64,000 nucleotides of DNA from Maribacter stanieri (GCF_900112245.1 NZ_FOYX01000001.1:1847856-1911855), one strand, 5' to 3'. Positions 9,657-18,854 are shown, counted from the first letter of the stretch. Notes: a model not told the origin generated them from the letters alone. A program made the numbers and translations.

Positions 9657-10574
9657 CTAAAGTACAGGCTTTTTTAACACTTTCTCAATTGGCTTCACTA
9701 AATCTCTAATAATTTGTTCGCCATTGGCATCATCTATTAAAGCAACCAAAATATACCTTCTATTGTTGTCTTCTCCCCAAACCAAAATAGAATCGGAATG
9801 GTAGGTACGCCATGAACCCGATTTTCTGAACAATCTAGCGTTTGGTGCAATTTTATCTAAGGTGTTTACAAATTTATGGTGTAACTCTGGGTCTTCCATA
9901 ATATCTAACATCTGCTTAGACCTTTTTTGATTTACCAATTTTCCGTTCGCCAATAAATAATAGTATCTGCAAACTTGCGTAACTGATGCAGCGTGACTCA
10001 AATTTTTTAATGGTTCGCGATTGGTGTCCCCACCACTACCATAGCGCTTTCCAACCCAGAGTCCGCCTCCTTTTTGTTCATCATAGAAAGCATATTTTGG
10101 GTCCGTCATAACCGCTTCAAGTTTTTCGTAACCAACACGATCGATCATTCTAGTAGACGCGGCATTGTCAGATTTGCTAATCATTAAGCGCATATCTTTT
10201 TTAACCTCCGCTGTTTCTTTAATTTCTCCTTTTTCAATAGCATCCATAGCAGCTAAGAGAATAGCTATTTTAGGCAGGCTTGCCGCATACATCATATGGT
10301 TTCCGTTCACACGGGCAAAGCGTACTTGTTCTGGGTTGCTCAAATCAACTAGACCCACCGCCATTTTCTTTTGTATAATGAGATCGTTCCATTCTGGGTG
10401 CGATGCCAGTTCTTCTCTTAAGTTCGTTTGCAAAGAGCTATCTAGCAATTTTTGTAAAGGTTTGATCTTAGAATTATCTATTTTAATTGGTAGCTCATTT
10501 TGTGCATTTACTGTTACACAGAACATAAAGGAAAAAAGGAAAAAGACTACAGATGATTTCATTGATTTTAGCAT
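9657..10574 (-). CDS. Secreted class A beta-lactamase-fold serine hydrolase
   Basis: A 305-residue exported protein. The signal peptide is MLKSMKSSVVFFLFSFMFCVTVNAQ, and it is followed by a penicillin-recognising serine hydrolase domain. The three catalytic boxes are present: S-L-P-K (SxxK) in MYAASLPKIAILL, S-D-N in SKSDNAAST and K-S-G in LFRKSGSWR. The omega-loop ExxxN signature of class A beta-lactamases is not evident, so a cell-wall or other amidase/esterase role is as likely as antibiotic hydrolysis. The TTG start at 10592 overlaps a promoter-like element. The ATG at 10574 (or 10562) is therefore preferred. It is first gene of a pair with the NTT-HEAT carrier. Confidence 0.85.
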   Translation of the reverse strand: MLKSMKSSVVFFLFSFMFCVTVNAQNELPIKIDNSKIKPLQKLLDSSLQTNLREELASHPEWNDLIIQKKMAVGLVDLSNPEQVRFARVNGNHMMYAASLPKIAILLAAMDAIEKGEIKETAEVKKDMRLMISKSDNAASTRMIDRVGYEKLEAVMTDPKYAFYDEQKGGGLWVGKRYGSGGDTNREPLKNLSHAASVTQVCRYYYLLANGKLVNQKRSKQMLDIMEDPELHHKFVNTLDKIAPNARLFRKSGSWRTYHSDSILVWGEDNNRRYILVALIDDANGEQIIRDLVKPIEKVLKKPVL

Positions 10575-10589
10575 ATTTAAAAATGTAGT

Positions 10590-10597
10590 CAAAATTA
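10590..10597 (-). promoter_or_regulatory. -7 element of the serine hydrolase/carrier operon
   Basis: On the minus strand this reads TAATTTTG, an exact TAnnTTTG match, ending 15 bases before the ATG at 10574. It argues against the upstream TTG start, which would overlap it. No good -33 element was seen. Confidence 0.4.
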
Positions 10598-10777
10598 GGT
10601 AATGGACTGATTTGCCATATGTTAATTTTTGTATTTATTGGAAAATTAAAAAATCCCGCAATTGCACTGTATTGTTCTATATACCTTAAATTCTTATGTT
10701 AAATTTTTAAATAATTATAGATTATATAGTACCTATGCGTCCCTTTTTTTAAAGAGTAAATGGGTTAAAAATTTATA

Positions 10778-10807
10778 TTGACATTCAATTAAATAACTGT
10801 ATCTTAA
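10778..10807 (+). promoter_or_regulatory. Probable promoter of the DUF1611/epimerase operon
   Basis: TTG at 10778-10780, a 19-base spacer, then TATCTTAA at 10800-10807, a partial match to TAnnTTTG. It lies 23 bases before the first gene of the operon. Spacing is ideal but the -7 box is degenerate. Confidence 0.4.
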
Positions 10808-10829
10808 ATAATGGTATATATGCAAACTT

Positions 10830-11891
10830 ATGAATCTTAAAGATGGTGTAAAAACGGCTGAGAATAAAGTGTCTACAGAGGCACGTAGACTTAGCGATAT
10901 GGTTAAGGATTCTAATAAATCTTTAGTTGACCGTTTAGAGTGCTTTGAAGATATTATAAGTTTAGAAGTTGGTGATACAGGTTTGCACAGGGCTAAAACC
11001 TTAGAACGTGAGTTTAATGTTCGCCAATTATACCTAAAGTATGAAGGTGATAACCCTACAGGTACTCAAAAAGACCGTATTGCTTTTGCACAATTATATG
11101 ATGCATTGCGTAGGGAATTTACCGTAGTAAGCTTGGCTACTTGTGGTAATTACGGGGTTGCTATGGCACTGGCATCAGATTTAGCGGGTATTGCTTGTAA
11201 AATTTACATTCCAGAAAGTTACCATACCGATCGCATAGTGGAAATGGAAGCATTGAATGCAGAGATTATCCGTATTCCTGGTAGCTATGAAGATGTAGTT
11301 ACGGAAAGTTCAAAATTAGCGGCAGAACATGGTTGGTATGATGCTAACCCTGGTGGAGCCAACACTCCGCTTCAAATTTCTGCTTACGCACAAATTGCAC
11401 AAGAAATTTTTGAAGATTTGGGCGATGCACCCAAATATTGTGCGGTACCTGTTTCTAATGGAACTTTATTTGCAGGTATTTATAGAGGATTTGTGAATTT
11501 GTATAAAAGAGGGAAAACATCTCGTATACCTAAAATGATTGCGGCATCTTCATCTCATAAAAATCCAATTGTAGAATCATATCTTCAAGGGTTGGATCAT
11601 TGTAAAGATTTGAATCCGGCTGCTATTAAAGAAACGAAATATAACGAGCCATTGATCAACTGGCATAGTTTCGATGGCGAAGAGGCTTTATATGCTTTGC
11701 AAGAATCTGAAGGAGAAGCTTTTAATATTAGTGACAAAAAATTAAAGGAGATGACTTCTCTTTTACATAAAAAGGAAGGATTTAGAATTTTACCAGCTTC
11801 CACAGCTGGTTTGATCGGACTTCTTGAATTAGATGAAAAAATGAATTTTGAGCCCGATCGTTTTGTGGCGGTGCTCACTGCAAAAAATTAA
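10830..11891 (+). CDS. PLP-dependent enzyme, threonine-synthase-like (fold type II)
   Basis: A 353-residue beta-family PLP enzyme. The Schiff-base lysine lies in NPTGTQKDR (about residue 82), the phosphate-binding/asparagine region is SLATCGNYGVAMALA, and SNGTLFAGIYRG is the glycine-rich loop. The fold type performs beta/gamma elimination or replacement on amino acids (threonine synthase, dehydratases, diaminopropionate lyase). It is the first gene of a four-gene operon with only 8 bp before the DUF1611 gene. Its reaction therefore probably concerns an amino acid or dipeptide shared with those genes. It is shorter than true threonine synthase, and an assignment as thrC is not justified. Confidence 0.85.
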   Translation: MNLKDGVKTAENKVSTEARRLSDMVKDSNKSLVDRLECFEDIISLEVGDTGLHRAKTLEREFNVRQLYLKYEGDNPTGTQKDRIAFAQLYDALRREFTVVSLATCGNYGVAMALASDLAGIACKIYIPESYHTDRIVEMEALNAEIIRIPGSYEDVVTESSKLAAEHGWYDANPGGANTPLQISAYAQIAQEIFEDLGDAPKYCAVPVSNGTLFAGIYRGFVNLYKRGKTSRIPKMIAASSSHKNPIVESYLQGLDHCKDLNPAAIKETKYNEPLINWHSFDGEEALYALQESEGEAFNISDKKLKEMTSLLHKKEGFRILPASTAGLIGLLELDEKMNFEPDRFVAVLTAKN

Positions 11892-11899
11892 ATAGATAG

Positions 11900-12973
11900 A
11901 TGAAAAAAGTTATTGACGGTAAAGCACTGGTATATTGTGAGGGAGCATTTAATACTCCTAATGGTAAAACAGCACATGGTTTGGTTCGTTTTACCGAGCG
12001 TTATGAGGTGGTTGGGGTATTAGACGAAAAATATGGTGGTAGAGATGCTGGTGAGGTTTTGGATGGTAGACCTAATGGAATTCCGGTTTTTAGAGATTTA
12101 GAGGCTGCAATTGCTACTTTGACCGCAAGTAATAATCTGCCAAGTTACTTAGTAATTGGTTTGGCACCAGATGGTGGTAAATTGCCAAAAGAGGCTAAAT
12201 CGACTATTAAGGCTGCATTGCAACAAGGTTGGAATGTGGATAGTGGTCTGCATGATTTTCTAACTAATGACCAAGAACTGGTTGCATTGGCAAAAGAAAA
12301 GAATGTGAAGATCAGAGATGTTAGAAAGACTCCGGATCGTGACCAATTACATTTTTTTACAGGCGATATTGAAAAAGTCAATTGCCTAAAATTAGCAGTT
12401 CTTGGTACAGATTCAGCGTTGGGTAAACGTACCACTGCTTGGATATTGGTACATGCGTTTCGTAATGCCGGTAAAAAGGCTGAAATGATCGGAACAGGTC
12501 AAACAGGATGGATGCAAGGTGCTAAATACAGCATGGTTATGGATAGCTGTATCAATGATTTTGTATCTGGCGAAATTGAGCATGCTGTGGTAAGTGCATG
12601 GAAAAATGAAGATCCAGATGTTATCGTTATTGAAGGTCAAGGTAGTTTAATGAACCCAGCCTATCCTGGTGGATTTGAAATTCTAGCTGCTGGCAGACCA
12701 GATTATGTAATTCTGCAACACGCACCAAAAAGAGTAGAGTATGACGGATTTCCAGGGTATAAATTACATTCTTTAGAGGAGCAAATAAGGGCAATTCAGG
12801 TTATTTCCGGTAAAGAGGTAATTGCGATTACCGTTAACCACGAAGACATGAAGAAAGAGGAAATTCTAGATGTTTGTAAAGCAATAACAATAGAAACTAA
12901 ATTACCTGCTTTTGATGTTTTAGAGTACGGAGCTGAAGATTTAATTTCACTTCTGATGGCAAAGTTGAAATGA
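11900..12973 (+). CDS. DUF1611 P-loop protein (DgcN-like)
   Basis: A 357-residue DUF1611 protein with an N-terminal Rossmann-like domain (about 1-150) and a C-terminal P-loop domain. Its Walker A-like segment LGTDSALGKRTTA lies at about residues 170-182, followed by IEGQGSLMNPAYPGG. Members of this family encoded beside a dipeptide-epimerase-like enolase have been described as DgcN, an N-acetyltransferase of a bacterial D-glutamate catabolic route with the racemase DgcA. The same pairing is seen here, with the stop overlapping the next start (ATGA). Function as DgcN is inferred from neighbourhood and family only. Confidence 0.82.
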   Translation: MKKVIDGKALVYCEGAFNTPNGKTAHGLVRFTERYEVVGVLDEKYGGRDAGEVLDGRPNGIPVFRDLEAAIATLTASNNLPSYLVIGLAPDGGKLPKEAKSTIKAALQQGWNVDSGLHDFLTNDQELVALAKEKNVKIRDVRKTPDRDQLHFFTGDIEKVNCLKLAVLGTDSALGKRTTAWILVHAFRNAGKKAEMIGTGQTGWMQGAKYSMVMDSCINDFVSGEIEHAVVSAWKNEDPDVIVIEGQGSLMNPAYPGGFEILAAGRPDYVILQHAPKRVEYDGFPGYKLHSLEEQIRAIQVISGKEVIAITVNHEDMKKEEILDVCKAITIETKLPAFDVLEYGAEDLISLLMAKLK

Positions 12974-14037
12974 GAATAACCAATATTTCTTTTGAGCGTT
13001 TAGATCTTAAATTATCTGACCCTTATACCATTGCGTATGAAACTATTGATCGTACCAGCAATTTTATTCTAAAGGTTGAAACTGATGGAAAAATAGTTGG
13101 TTACGGTTGTGCAGCACCAGATCCTGTGGTTACTAATGAATCGCCCAGTGATGTAACTTATGCTATTAAAAATATCATTATTCCTTATTTACAAGGAAAA
13201 GACCCATTTACTTATGCACTGCTATTATTAGAGCTGAAGGAATTATTGGGCAAAAGGTCATCGGCTTTGGCTATGGTAGATTTGGCATTGTTCGATATTA
13301 TGTCGAAAAAAGCCGAGGTGCCTTTATATAAGTTTTTAGGCGGATTTCGTAATCACATAGCTACTAGTATTACCATTGGTATTATGGGCTTGGACGAAAC
13401 CTTATCTTATGCTAGTGAATTTATAAAACAAGGTTTTACAATTCTTAAAATAAAAGGCGGGTCTAATTTAGAAGAGGATATTGCTAAAATGAGATCTATT
13501 CATGAGAAATACCCTAACATCGAATTAAGGTTTGATGGAAACCAAGGGTATTCTGTGAAAGAATCTGTAGATTTTGTAAAAGCTACGGCAGCCATTGGTA
13601 TAGAAATTTTTGAACAGCCAACAAAAGTCGAATCAGAAGAAAGATTAGGTGAAGTAACCGACCAGGTCAGTATTCCTGTTATGGCAGATGAAAGCTTAAA
13701 AACATTGACTGATGCATTTCGTTTAGCACAGAATGAGCGTGTGGATATGGTCAATATTAAATTGCAAAAAGTGGGCGGTATCTGGGTTGGTATGCATATC
13801 AATTCCGTTGCTAAAGCCGCTAAATTAGATGCCATGGTGGGCTGTATAGATGAATGCGGATTAGGTATTGCTGCAGGGCTACATTTTGCCTTGTCAAGAC
13901 CTAATATTGTGTATGCTGATCTTGACGGACATTTAGATATTATAGATGACCCATATCATTCTATTTTTAGATTGGAAAAAGGAATTTTATATCCCACCGA
14001 AAAACACGGGTTGGGTTTTTCTGAAGCTAACATTTAA
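12970..14037 (+). CDS. Enolase-superfamily dipeptide epimerase / N-acetyl-Glu racemase (DgcA-like)
   Basis: A 355-residue enolase-superfamily protein of the MLE subgroup. An N-terminal capping domain precedes a barrel. Catalytic residues are visible: the KxK pair in ILKIKGG (about 160), metal ligands D in FDGNQGY (about 188), E in FEQP (about 215) and D in MADES (about 240), and the second base K in NIKLQK (about 264). The late DLDGH motif matches the DxD that binds the amino group in L-Ala-D/L-Glu epimerases. It would epimerise a peptidoglycan-derived dipeptide or racemise N-acetyl-glutamate. It overlaps the DUF1611 gene by 4 bp, which suggests translational coupling. Confidence 0.87.
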   Translation: MRITNISFERLDLKLSDPYTIAYETIDRTSNFILKVETDGKIVGYGCAAPDPVVTNESPSDVTYAIKNIIIPYLQGKDPFTYALLLLELKELLGKRSSALAMVDLALFDIMSKKAEVPLYKFLGGFRNHIATSITIGIMGLDETLSYASEFIKQGFTILKIKGGSNLEEDIAKMRSIHEKYPNIELRFDGNQGYSVKESVDFVKATAAIGIEIFEQPTKVESEERLGEVTDQVSIPVMADESLKTLTDAFRLAQNERVDMVNIKLQKVGGIWVGMHINSVAKAAKLDAMVGCIDECGLGIAAGLHFALSRPNIVYADLDGHLDIIDDPYHSIFRLEKGILYPTEKHGLGFSEANI

Positions 14038-14046
14038 TCATTTTCC

Positions 14047-15351
14047 ATGTATTTAACTTTACTTGCCGTATTTATCGTTGGGTATCTTTTTATAGCATTA
14101 GAACACACGATTAAAATTGATAAAGCCGCCACAGCATTACTTACCGGTACGCTATGTTGGGTGATTTTTATAATTGGGAGAGATTCTTTTCTTGTAAATA
14201 TTTCAGGAGACGAATCTATTCATTTTGTAACAGAGAGTCTCCGTGAGAATTTAGGGGAGATTTCAGAGATTTTATTTTTCTTACTTGGTGCCATGACCAT
14301 TGTTGAAATTATCGATGCTCATGAAGGCTTTTCGGTAATTACAGATAAGATTACCACAACCAATCGTGTAAAGTTATTATGGATTCTGTGTTTATTGACC
14401 TTCTTTCTATCTGCAGCTTTAGATAACTTAACTACAGCTATTGTAATGTCTGCTTTACTAAGAAAGTTAATACACGACAAAAAGGACCTTTGGATGTTTG
14501 CAGGGCTTCTTATTATTGCCGCAAACGCAGGTGGTGCGTGGTCACCAATTGGCGATGTAACAACCATTATGCTTTGGATAGGTGGTCAGGTAACGGCTAT
14601 GCATATTATTAAGGAAATTTTCTTGCCAAGTTTGGTTTGTTTATTGGTGCCATTGGCCATAATATCTTTTCGTTTTAAAGGGCATATTACCAAACCAACG
14701 GAACATTATATTTTAGATTCTCATGGATATCAAGTAAGTAGTTTTGAGAAAAACTTGGTTTTTGCTATTGGTATAGGCGCACTTTTATTTGTACCAATCT
14801 TTAAGACCATTACCCACCTACCGCCATTTATGGGAATACTTTTAGGTTTAAGTGTTGTTTGGATAACTACAGAAATAATTCATAGAAATAAAACTATTGA
14901 AGAAAAGAAAACCTTGGCAATTTCTAATGTGTTGAGAAGAATTGATACGCCCAGTATCTTATTCTTTTTGGGGATATTGGTAGCAGTTGGTGCATTACAA
15001 TCTGCTGGACATTTAGGTGATATGTCTCGCTTGTTAGATGCTAATTTTGATAGCATTTATGCAGTTAACTTCATCATTGGGGTGTTATCTTCGATAGTAG
15101 ATAACGTACCACTTGTTGCGGGTACAATGGGAATGTATAGTTTAGAAACCTATCCGCCAGATGCTGATTTCTGGGAATTACTTGCTTATTGCGCAGGTAC
15201 AGGTGGTAGTATTCTTATTATAGGTTCAGCTGCAGGGGTTGCCATTATGGGCATCTTGAAAATTGATTTTATGTGGTACCTAAAAAATATTTCTTTACTG
15301 GCTTTTATTGGCTATGTAGCAGGTATACTCACTTTTATGTTGATCAATTAA
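14047..15351 (+). CDS. nhaD: Na+/H+ antiporter NhaD
   Basis: A 434-residue polytopic membrane protein of the NhaD/ArsB ion-transporter superfamily with about 11-12 hydrophobic segments. Family motifs are LGAMTIVEIIDAHEGF, ALDNLTTAIVMSALLRK (the DNLT segment), ANAGGAWSPIGDVTTIMLW and SSIVDNVPLVAGTMGMY. It exchanges cytoplasmic Na+ (or Li+) for external H+. It is the last gene of the operon, 9 bp after the epimerase. That is an unusual partner, and it may supply the sodium balance for a Na+-coupled substrate uptake not encoded here. It runs into the convergent glucosidase gene with only 6 bp between stops. Confidence 0.92.
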   Translation: MYLTLLAVFIVGYLFIALEHTIKIDKAATALLTGTLCWVIFIIGRDSFLVNISGDESIHFVTESLRENLGEISEILFFLLGAMTIVEIIDAHEGFSVITDKITTTNRVKLLWILCLLTFFLSAALDNLTTAIVMSALLRKLIHDKKDLWMFAGLLIIAANAGGAWSPIGDVTTIMLWIGGQVTAMHIIKEIFLPSLVCLLVPLAIISFRFKGHITKPTEHYILDSHGYQVSSFEKNLVFAIGIGALLFVPIFKTITHLPPFMGILLGLSVVWITTEIIHRNKTIEEKKTLAISNVLRRIDTPSILFFLGILVAVGALQSAGHLGDMSRLLDANFDSIYAVNFIIGVLSSIVDNVPLVAGTMGMYSLETYPPDADFWELLAYCAGTGGSILIIGSAAGVAIMGILKIDFMWYLKNISLLAFIGYVAGILTFMLIN

Positions 15352-15357
15352 ATATTA

Positions 15358-17985
15358 CTAATCTTCTAATTGCTCAATAAGATTGGCAACTAAAGCTGTC
15401 CAGCCTGTTTGGTGAGAAGCCCCTAGACCACGACCGTTTTCTCCATGAAAATACTCGTAAAATAATATCAAGTCTTTAAAATTAGGGTCTTGGTAGTATT
15501 TCTCATAGTTCTTGTTAATGGCGCGGTTGCCATCGGCATCTTTCTCGAACATATGAATGAGTCGTTTGCTCAACTCATCACTCACCTGTTTTAGGTTGAG
15601 CAATTTTGAGCTTCCCGTTGGGTATTCAAAAAGAAAATCATTACCATCATACCATTGGTATTCGCGAAGTGCCTGAATGAATAAGTAATTCATAGGCATC
15701 CAAATAGGACCACGCCAGTTAGAATTGCCTCCAAATAGGGAAACGGTAGATTCCGCTGGTTCATAGTCAATAGAGTAGTCTATACCATCTATATGAATTT
15801 GATATGCCTTTTCGTGCACCTTAGATAAAGATCTTATGCCGTATTCACTCAAGAATTCTTTCTCGTCTAAAAGTGCGGTTACCAATTTTTGCATTCGGTC
15901 TTTTGGAACTAACGATAAAAGTAAATCACCATTTTCTTCATACTGCTGTATAACCTCGTATTTTAAATTCTCTGCACGGTATTTTTTAAACCAAAGAACA
16001 CTTGCTTTAAATTTCGGGAACTTATCTAGAACGCTTTTTTTAATAGTTAGTACTGCGGCTAATGACAACATACCGGCAATTGATCGTACTTTTATAGTGG
16101 TAGATTGCCCATCTGGTAAGGTTAAGCGATCATAGAAGAACCCTTCAACATCGTCCCAGGTATTGGCTTTATCGGTATCCATTTTATTCAGAGCTTCCGC
16201 TATGAATACAAAATGCCCAAAATATTTGGTTGCCATATCTTCATAAGAATCATCATGTTCTGCGATTCGCAAACTTATTTCTAGCATATTCAAGCTATAC
16301 ATCGCCATCCATGCAGTACCATCTACTTGATCTAATGAACCACCACCGGGTACACCATGGCTACGATCAAATACTCCAATATTATCAAGACCTAAGAACC
16401 CGCCTTGAAAAACATTGTTGTCATTTCTATCTAAACGGTTTACCCACCAATTGAAGTTCAGCGATAACTTATTGAACATTCTCTTTAAGAACTTGATATC
16501 TGGTTCACCGGTAATAGATTTATCTGTGCCATAAATTTGTAAGGTTGCCCATGCCTGTACTGGCGGATTCACATCACTGAAATTCCATTCGTAAGCAGGT
16601 ATTTGTCCGTTAGGCGACATATACCATTCTTTAGTGAACAATAGTAATTGTTCTTTAGCAAAATCTGGGTCTATTGAAGCGAACGATACACAGTGAAAAG
16701 CAGAATCCCAAGCGGCATACCAAGGGTATTCCCAAGCATCTGGCATGGAAAGTATATCGTGGTTTCGTAAAGTTTTCCAATGGCTATTACGCCCGCTTAA
16801 CCTTTCTTTTGGTGGAGGTGTGGTTTTGTAATCCCCTTCCAGCCATTTTTCTACTTCGTAATTATAATATTGTTTCGTCCAAAGCAAACCTGCAAATGCT
16901 TGTTTTAAGATAGCCTTTCTATCTTCGGTTGCTTTTGGTGCAATGTTCTCATAAAATTGAGCGCATTCATTTTGTCTTTTCTTAAATATGACATCAAAAT
17001 CATCAAAAGGTTCTTGCAGATTTTCTTCCGTTAATCGCAATTGAAAAGTTGCAGATTCACCACCTCCTATAATCTTTTGATACATTGGGGCAAACTTGGT
17101 GCCCGAGTTATTTTTGGTAGCCAGGTCATAGTCATTATTGCACACGGCGATGTTGAATAAGTCTTTTTTAAACGGATGATCATTCACATCTTTATAAACC
17201 CTTTCTCTGTTGGTTTCGTTTTCAGTAAATAATAACTTGTCTGCAGGCTGAAAATAGAAATTGTATTTACCCACGTACGGGTGATCTATAACTACCGAAG
17301 TGTCTTTGCCTTTTTTAACGGTTGCTATTACCGGTTTCTGAGACATTTCTTTAAATGACCAATGATTACGCATAATCATCTGTGGCAATAAGGTTATGGG
17401 AGCAGGTTTGCTATTTCTGTTTGTAATGGTAATTTGAATAAGAATATCGGTTTCATTGCCTTTCGCATATTCTGTACTGACATCGAAATAGGTGTTGTCA
17501 TCAAAAATACCCGTGTCCAATAATTCGAATTCCAGCTCTTTACGATTGCGCTTTTGATTTTCCTCGATCAATTGATTATATGGATATTCTTTTTGAGAAT
17601 ATTTGTACAAATACTTCATATAAGAGTGCGACGGAGTATTTTCTAAATAGTAGTATAGCTCCTTTACATCTTCACCGTGATTTCCTTGCGGTCCTGTTAA
17701 CCCAAAAAGGCGTTCTTTAAGAATAGGATCTTTTCCGTTCCATAAAGCAATACTAAAACACATATTGCAATAGCGATCGCTAATACCTGCTATGCCATCT
17801 TCTCCCCAACGAAAAGCGCGACTTCTAGCATGGTCATGCGGTAAGTAGTTCCAAGCATCGCCACCCGCACTATAATCTTCCCGTACCGTTCCCCATTGAC
17901 GTTCACTTAAATAGGGACCCCATTTTAACCAGTCTTTTTCTTCTTTTTGATGTTGTGCTAAACGTTCTTTTTCTGGGTTCTTCAT
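15358..17985 (-). CDS. GH63/MGH1-like glucosidase, paralog 2
   Basis: An 875-residue cytoplasmic glycosidase of the MGH1-like/GH63 clan, homologous over its full length to the gene at 4121-6748. Shared landmarks are WGPYLSERQWGTVREDYS, PWYAAWDSAFHCVSF, GQIPAYEWNFSDVNPP, GGFLGLDNIGVFDR and GLGASHQTGWTALVANLI. Differences are spread evenly, so this is an old duplication or independent acquisition rather than a recent copy. No signal peptide is present. It lies 52 bp downstream of the amidohydrolase gene and may be cotranscribed with it. Confidence 0.88.
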   Translation of the reverse strand: MKNPEKERLAQHQKEEKDWLKWGPYLSERQWGTVREDYSAGGDAWNYLPHDHARSRAFRWGEDGIAGISDRYCNMCFSIALWNGKDPILKERLFGLTGPQGNHGEDVKELYYYLENTPSHSYMKYLYKYSQKEYPYNQLIEENQKRNRKELEFELLDTGIFDDNTYFDVSTEYAKGNETDILIQITITNRNSKPAPITLLPQMIMRNHWSFKEMSQKPVIATVKKGKDTSVVIDHPYVGKYNFYFQPADKLLFTENETNRERVYKDVNDHPFKKDLFNIAVCNNDYDLATKNNSGTKFAPMYQKIIGGGESATFQLRLTEENLQEPFDDFDVIFKKRQNECAQFYENIAPKATEDRKAILKQAFAGLLWTKQYYNYEVEKWLEGDYKTTPPPKERLSGRNSHWKTLRNHDILSMPDAWEYPWYAAWDSAFHCVSFASIDPDFAKEQLLLFTKEWYMSPNGQIPAYEWNFSDVNPPVQAWATLQIYGTDKSITGEPDIKFLKRMFNKLSLNFNWWVNRLDRNDNNVFQGGFLGLDNIGVFDRSHGVPGGGSLDQVDGTAWMAMYSLNMLEISLRIAEHDDSYEDMATKYFGHFVFIAEALNKMDTDKANTWDDVEGFFYDRLTLPDGQSTTIKVRSIAGMLSLAAVLTIKKSVLDKFPKFKASVLWFKKYRAENLKYEVIQQYEENGDLLLSLVPKDRMQKLVTALLDEKEFLSEYGIRSLSKVHEKAYQIHIDGIDYSIDYEPAESTVSLFGGNSNWRGPIWMPMNYLFIQALREYQWYDGNDFLFEYPTGSSKLLNLKQVSDELSKRLIHMFEKDADGNRAINKNYEKYYQDPNFKDLILFYEYFHGENGRGLGASHQTGWTALVANLIEQLED

Positions 17986-18037
17986 GCGGAATTTAATTAA
18001 GTAATTGCAGGATGTTGGTCGTACAGGATATTATAAA

Positions 18038-18847
18038 CTATTGTTTGCTGGTGTCAATTTTAAAAAGTTCTGCAGCATTTTTCCAAAGAATCAGTTCTTT
18101 TTTTTCGTCGGCCAAATCTAATTGACCCATAAATTTTAAATAGGATTTCATATTAGAGATGGGCCAGTCCGTTCCATAAAGTAAGTATTTTGGGTCGCCT
18201 GCATAGGTAATCATTTCTTCGATTTCCTTTTTCATGTAGCGTTCAAACTTATCGGAGAAATCACCCAAAACCAATCCGGATATATCTGCGTAAACGTTTT
18301 TGTTTTTATAAACGACCTCCATACAATCTTTGATCCACGGGTTACCTACATGGCAAATGACAATTTTTAATTCTGGATAATCAACAGCTAAATCATCAAT
18401 ATGAATAGGGTGGGAGTATTTTATTTTTCCGGTAGGGGCGTAGGTGTCACCAGAGTGAAACATGACAGGTACATCATACTCAATTGCCATTTCATACATT
18501 AATTTAAAACGAATATCATTCGGGTAAAATGGCTCGTAACCAGGGTAGAATTTTAATCCTTTAATGAATCCTTTTTCAAGGTAATCGCTAATCTCAATAA
18601 CATCTCTGTGGTTATAATGTAAATAACTAATGCCTGATACCACACCTAGATTGTTATATCCTTTAATTGCCTCTACTACTTGTTTGGTACTGGGTCTATG
18701 TTCATTGACTTTATATGACGTAAGTACTAAGGAATAATCAATGTTATTATCCTTCATGTTTTGTGAAAGCTTGTCTAAACTCTCGTTTAATGACACCACT
18801 CTGTCTTCATGATAGTTGTTGATGTGGGTATGTACGTCTATAATCAT
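18038..18847 (-). CDS. Metal-dependent amidohydrolase (amidohydrolase_2 / TIM-barrel)
   Basis: A 269-residue soluble TIM-barrel hydrolase of the amidohydrolase-2 family. Metal and catalytic motifs are visible: HxH in DVHTHINNYHED at the N-terminus, H in VMFHSGDTY, H in IVICHVGNPW and D in LYGTDWPIS. The family includes decarboxylases and lactonases as well as hydrolases, and the substrate here is unknown. The ATG lies a few bases downstream of a 16-bp inverted repeat, which may govern its expression. The glucosidase paralog follows 52 bp downstream. Confidence 0.88.
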   Translation of the reverse strand: MIIDVHTHINNYHEDRVVSLNESLDKLSQNMKDNNIDYSLVLTSYKVNEHRPSTKQVVEAIKGYNNLGVVSGISYLHYNHRDVIEISDYLEKGFIKGLKFYPGYEPFYPNDIRFKLMYEMAIEYDVPVMFHSGDTYAPTGKIKYSHPIHIDDLAVDYPELKIVICHVGNPWIKDCMEVVYKNKNVYADISGLVLGDFSDKFERYMKKEIEEMITYAGDPKYLLYGTDWPISNMKSYLKFMGQLDLADEKKELILWKNAAELFKIDTSKQ

Positions 18848-18854
18848 TTGATTT

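Noticed and set aside
10165..10602. A 145-residue open frame antisense to the serine hydrolase
   Set aside because: It overlaps a gene with clear catalytic motifs and shows no family similarity.
10830..11891. Threonine synthase (thrC)
   Set aside because: The PLP fold matches, but the length, the divergent N-terminus and the operon partners do not fit threonine biosynthesis, and no other thr gene is near.
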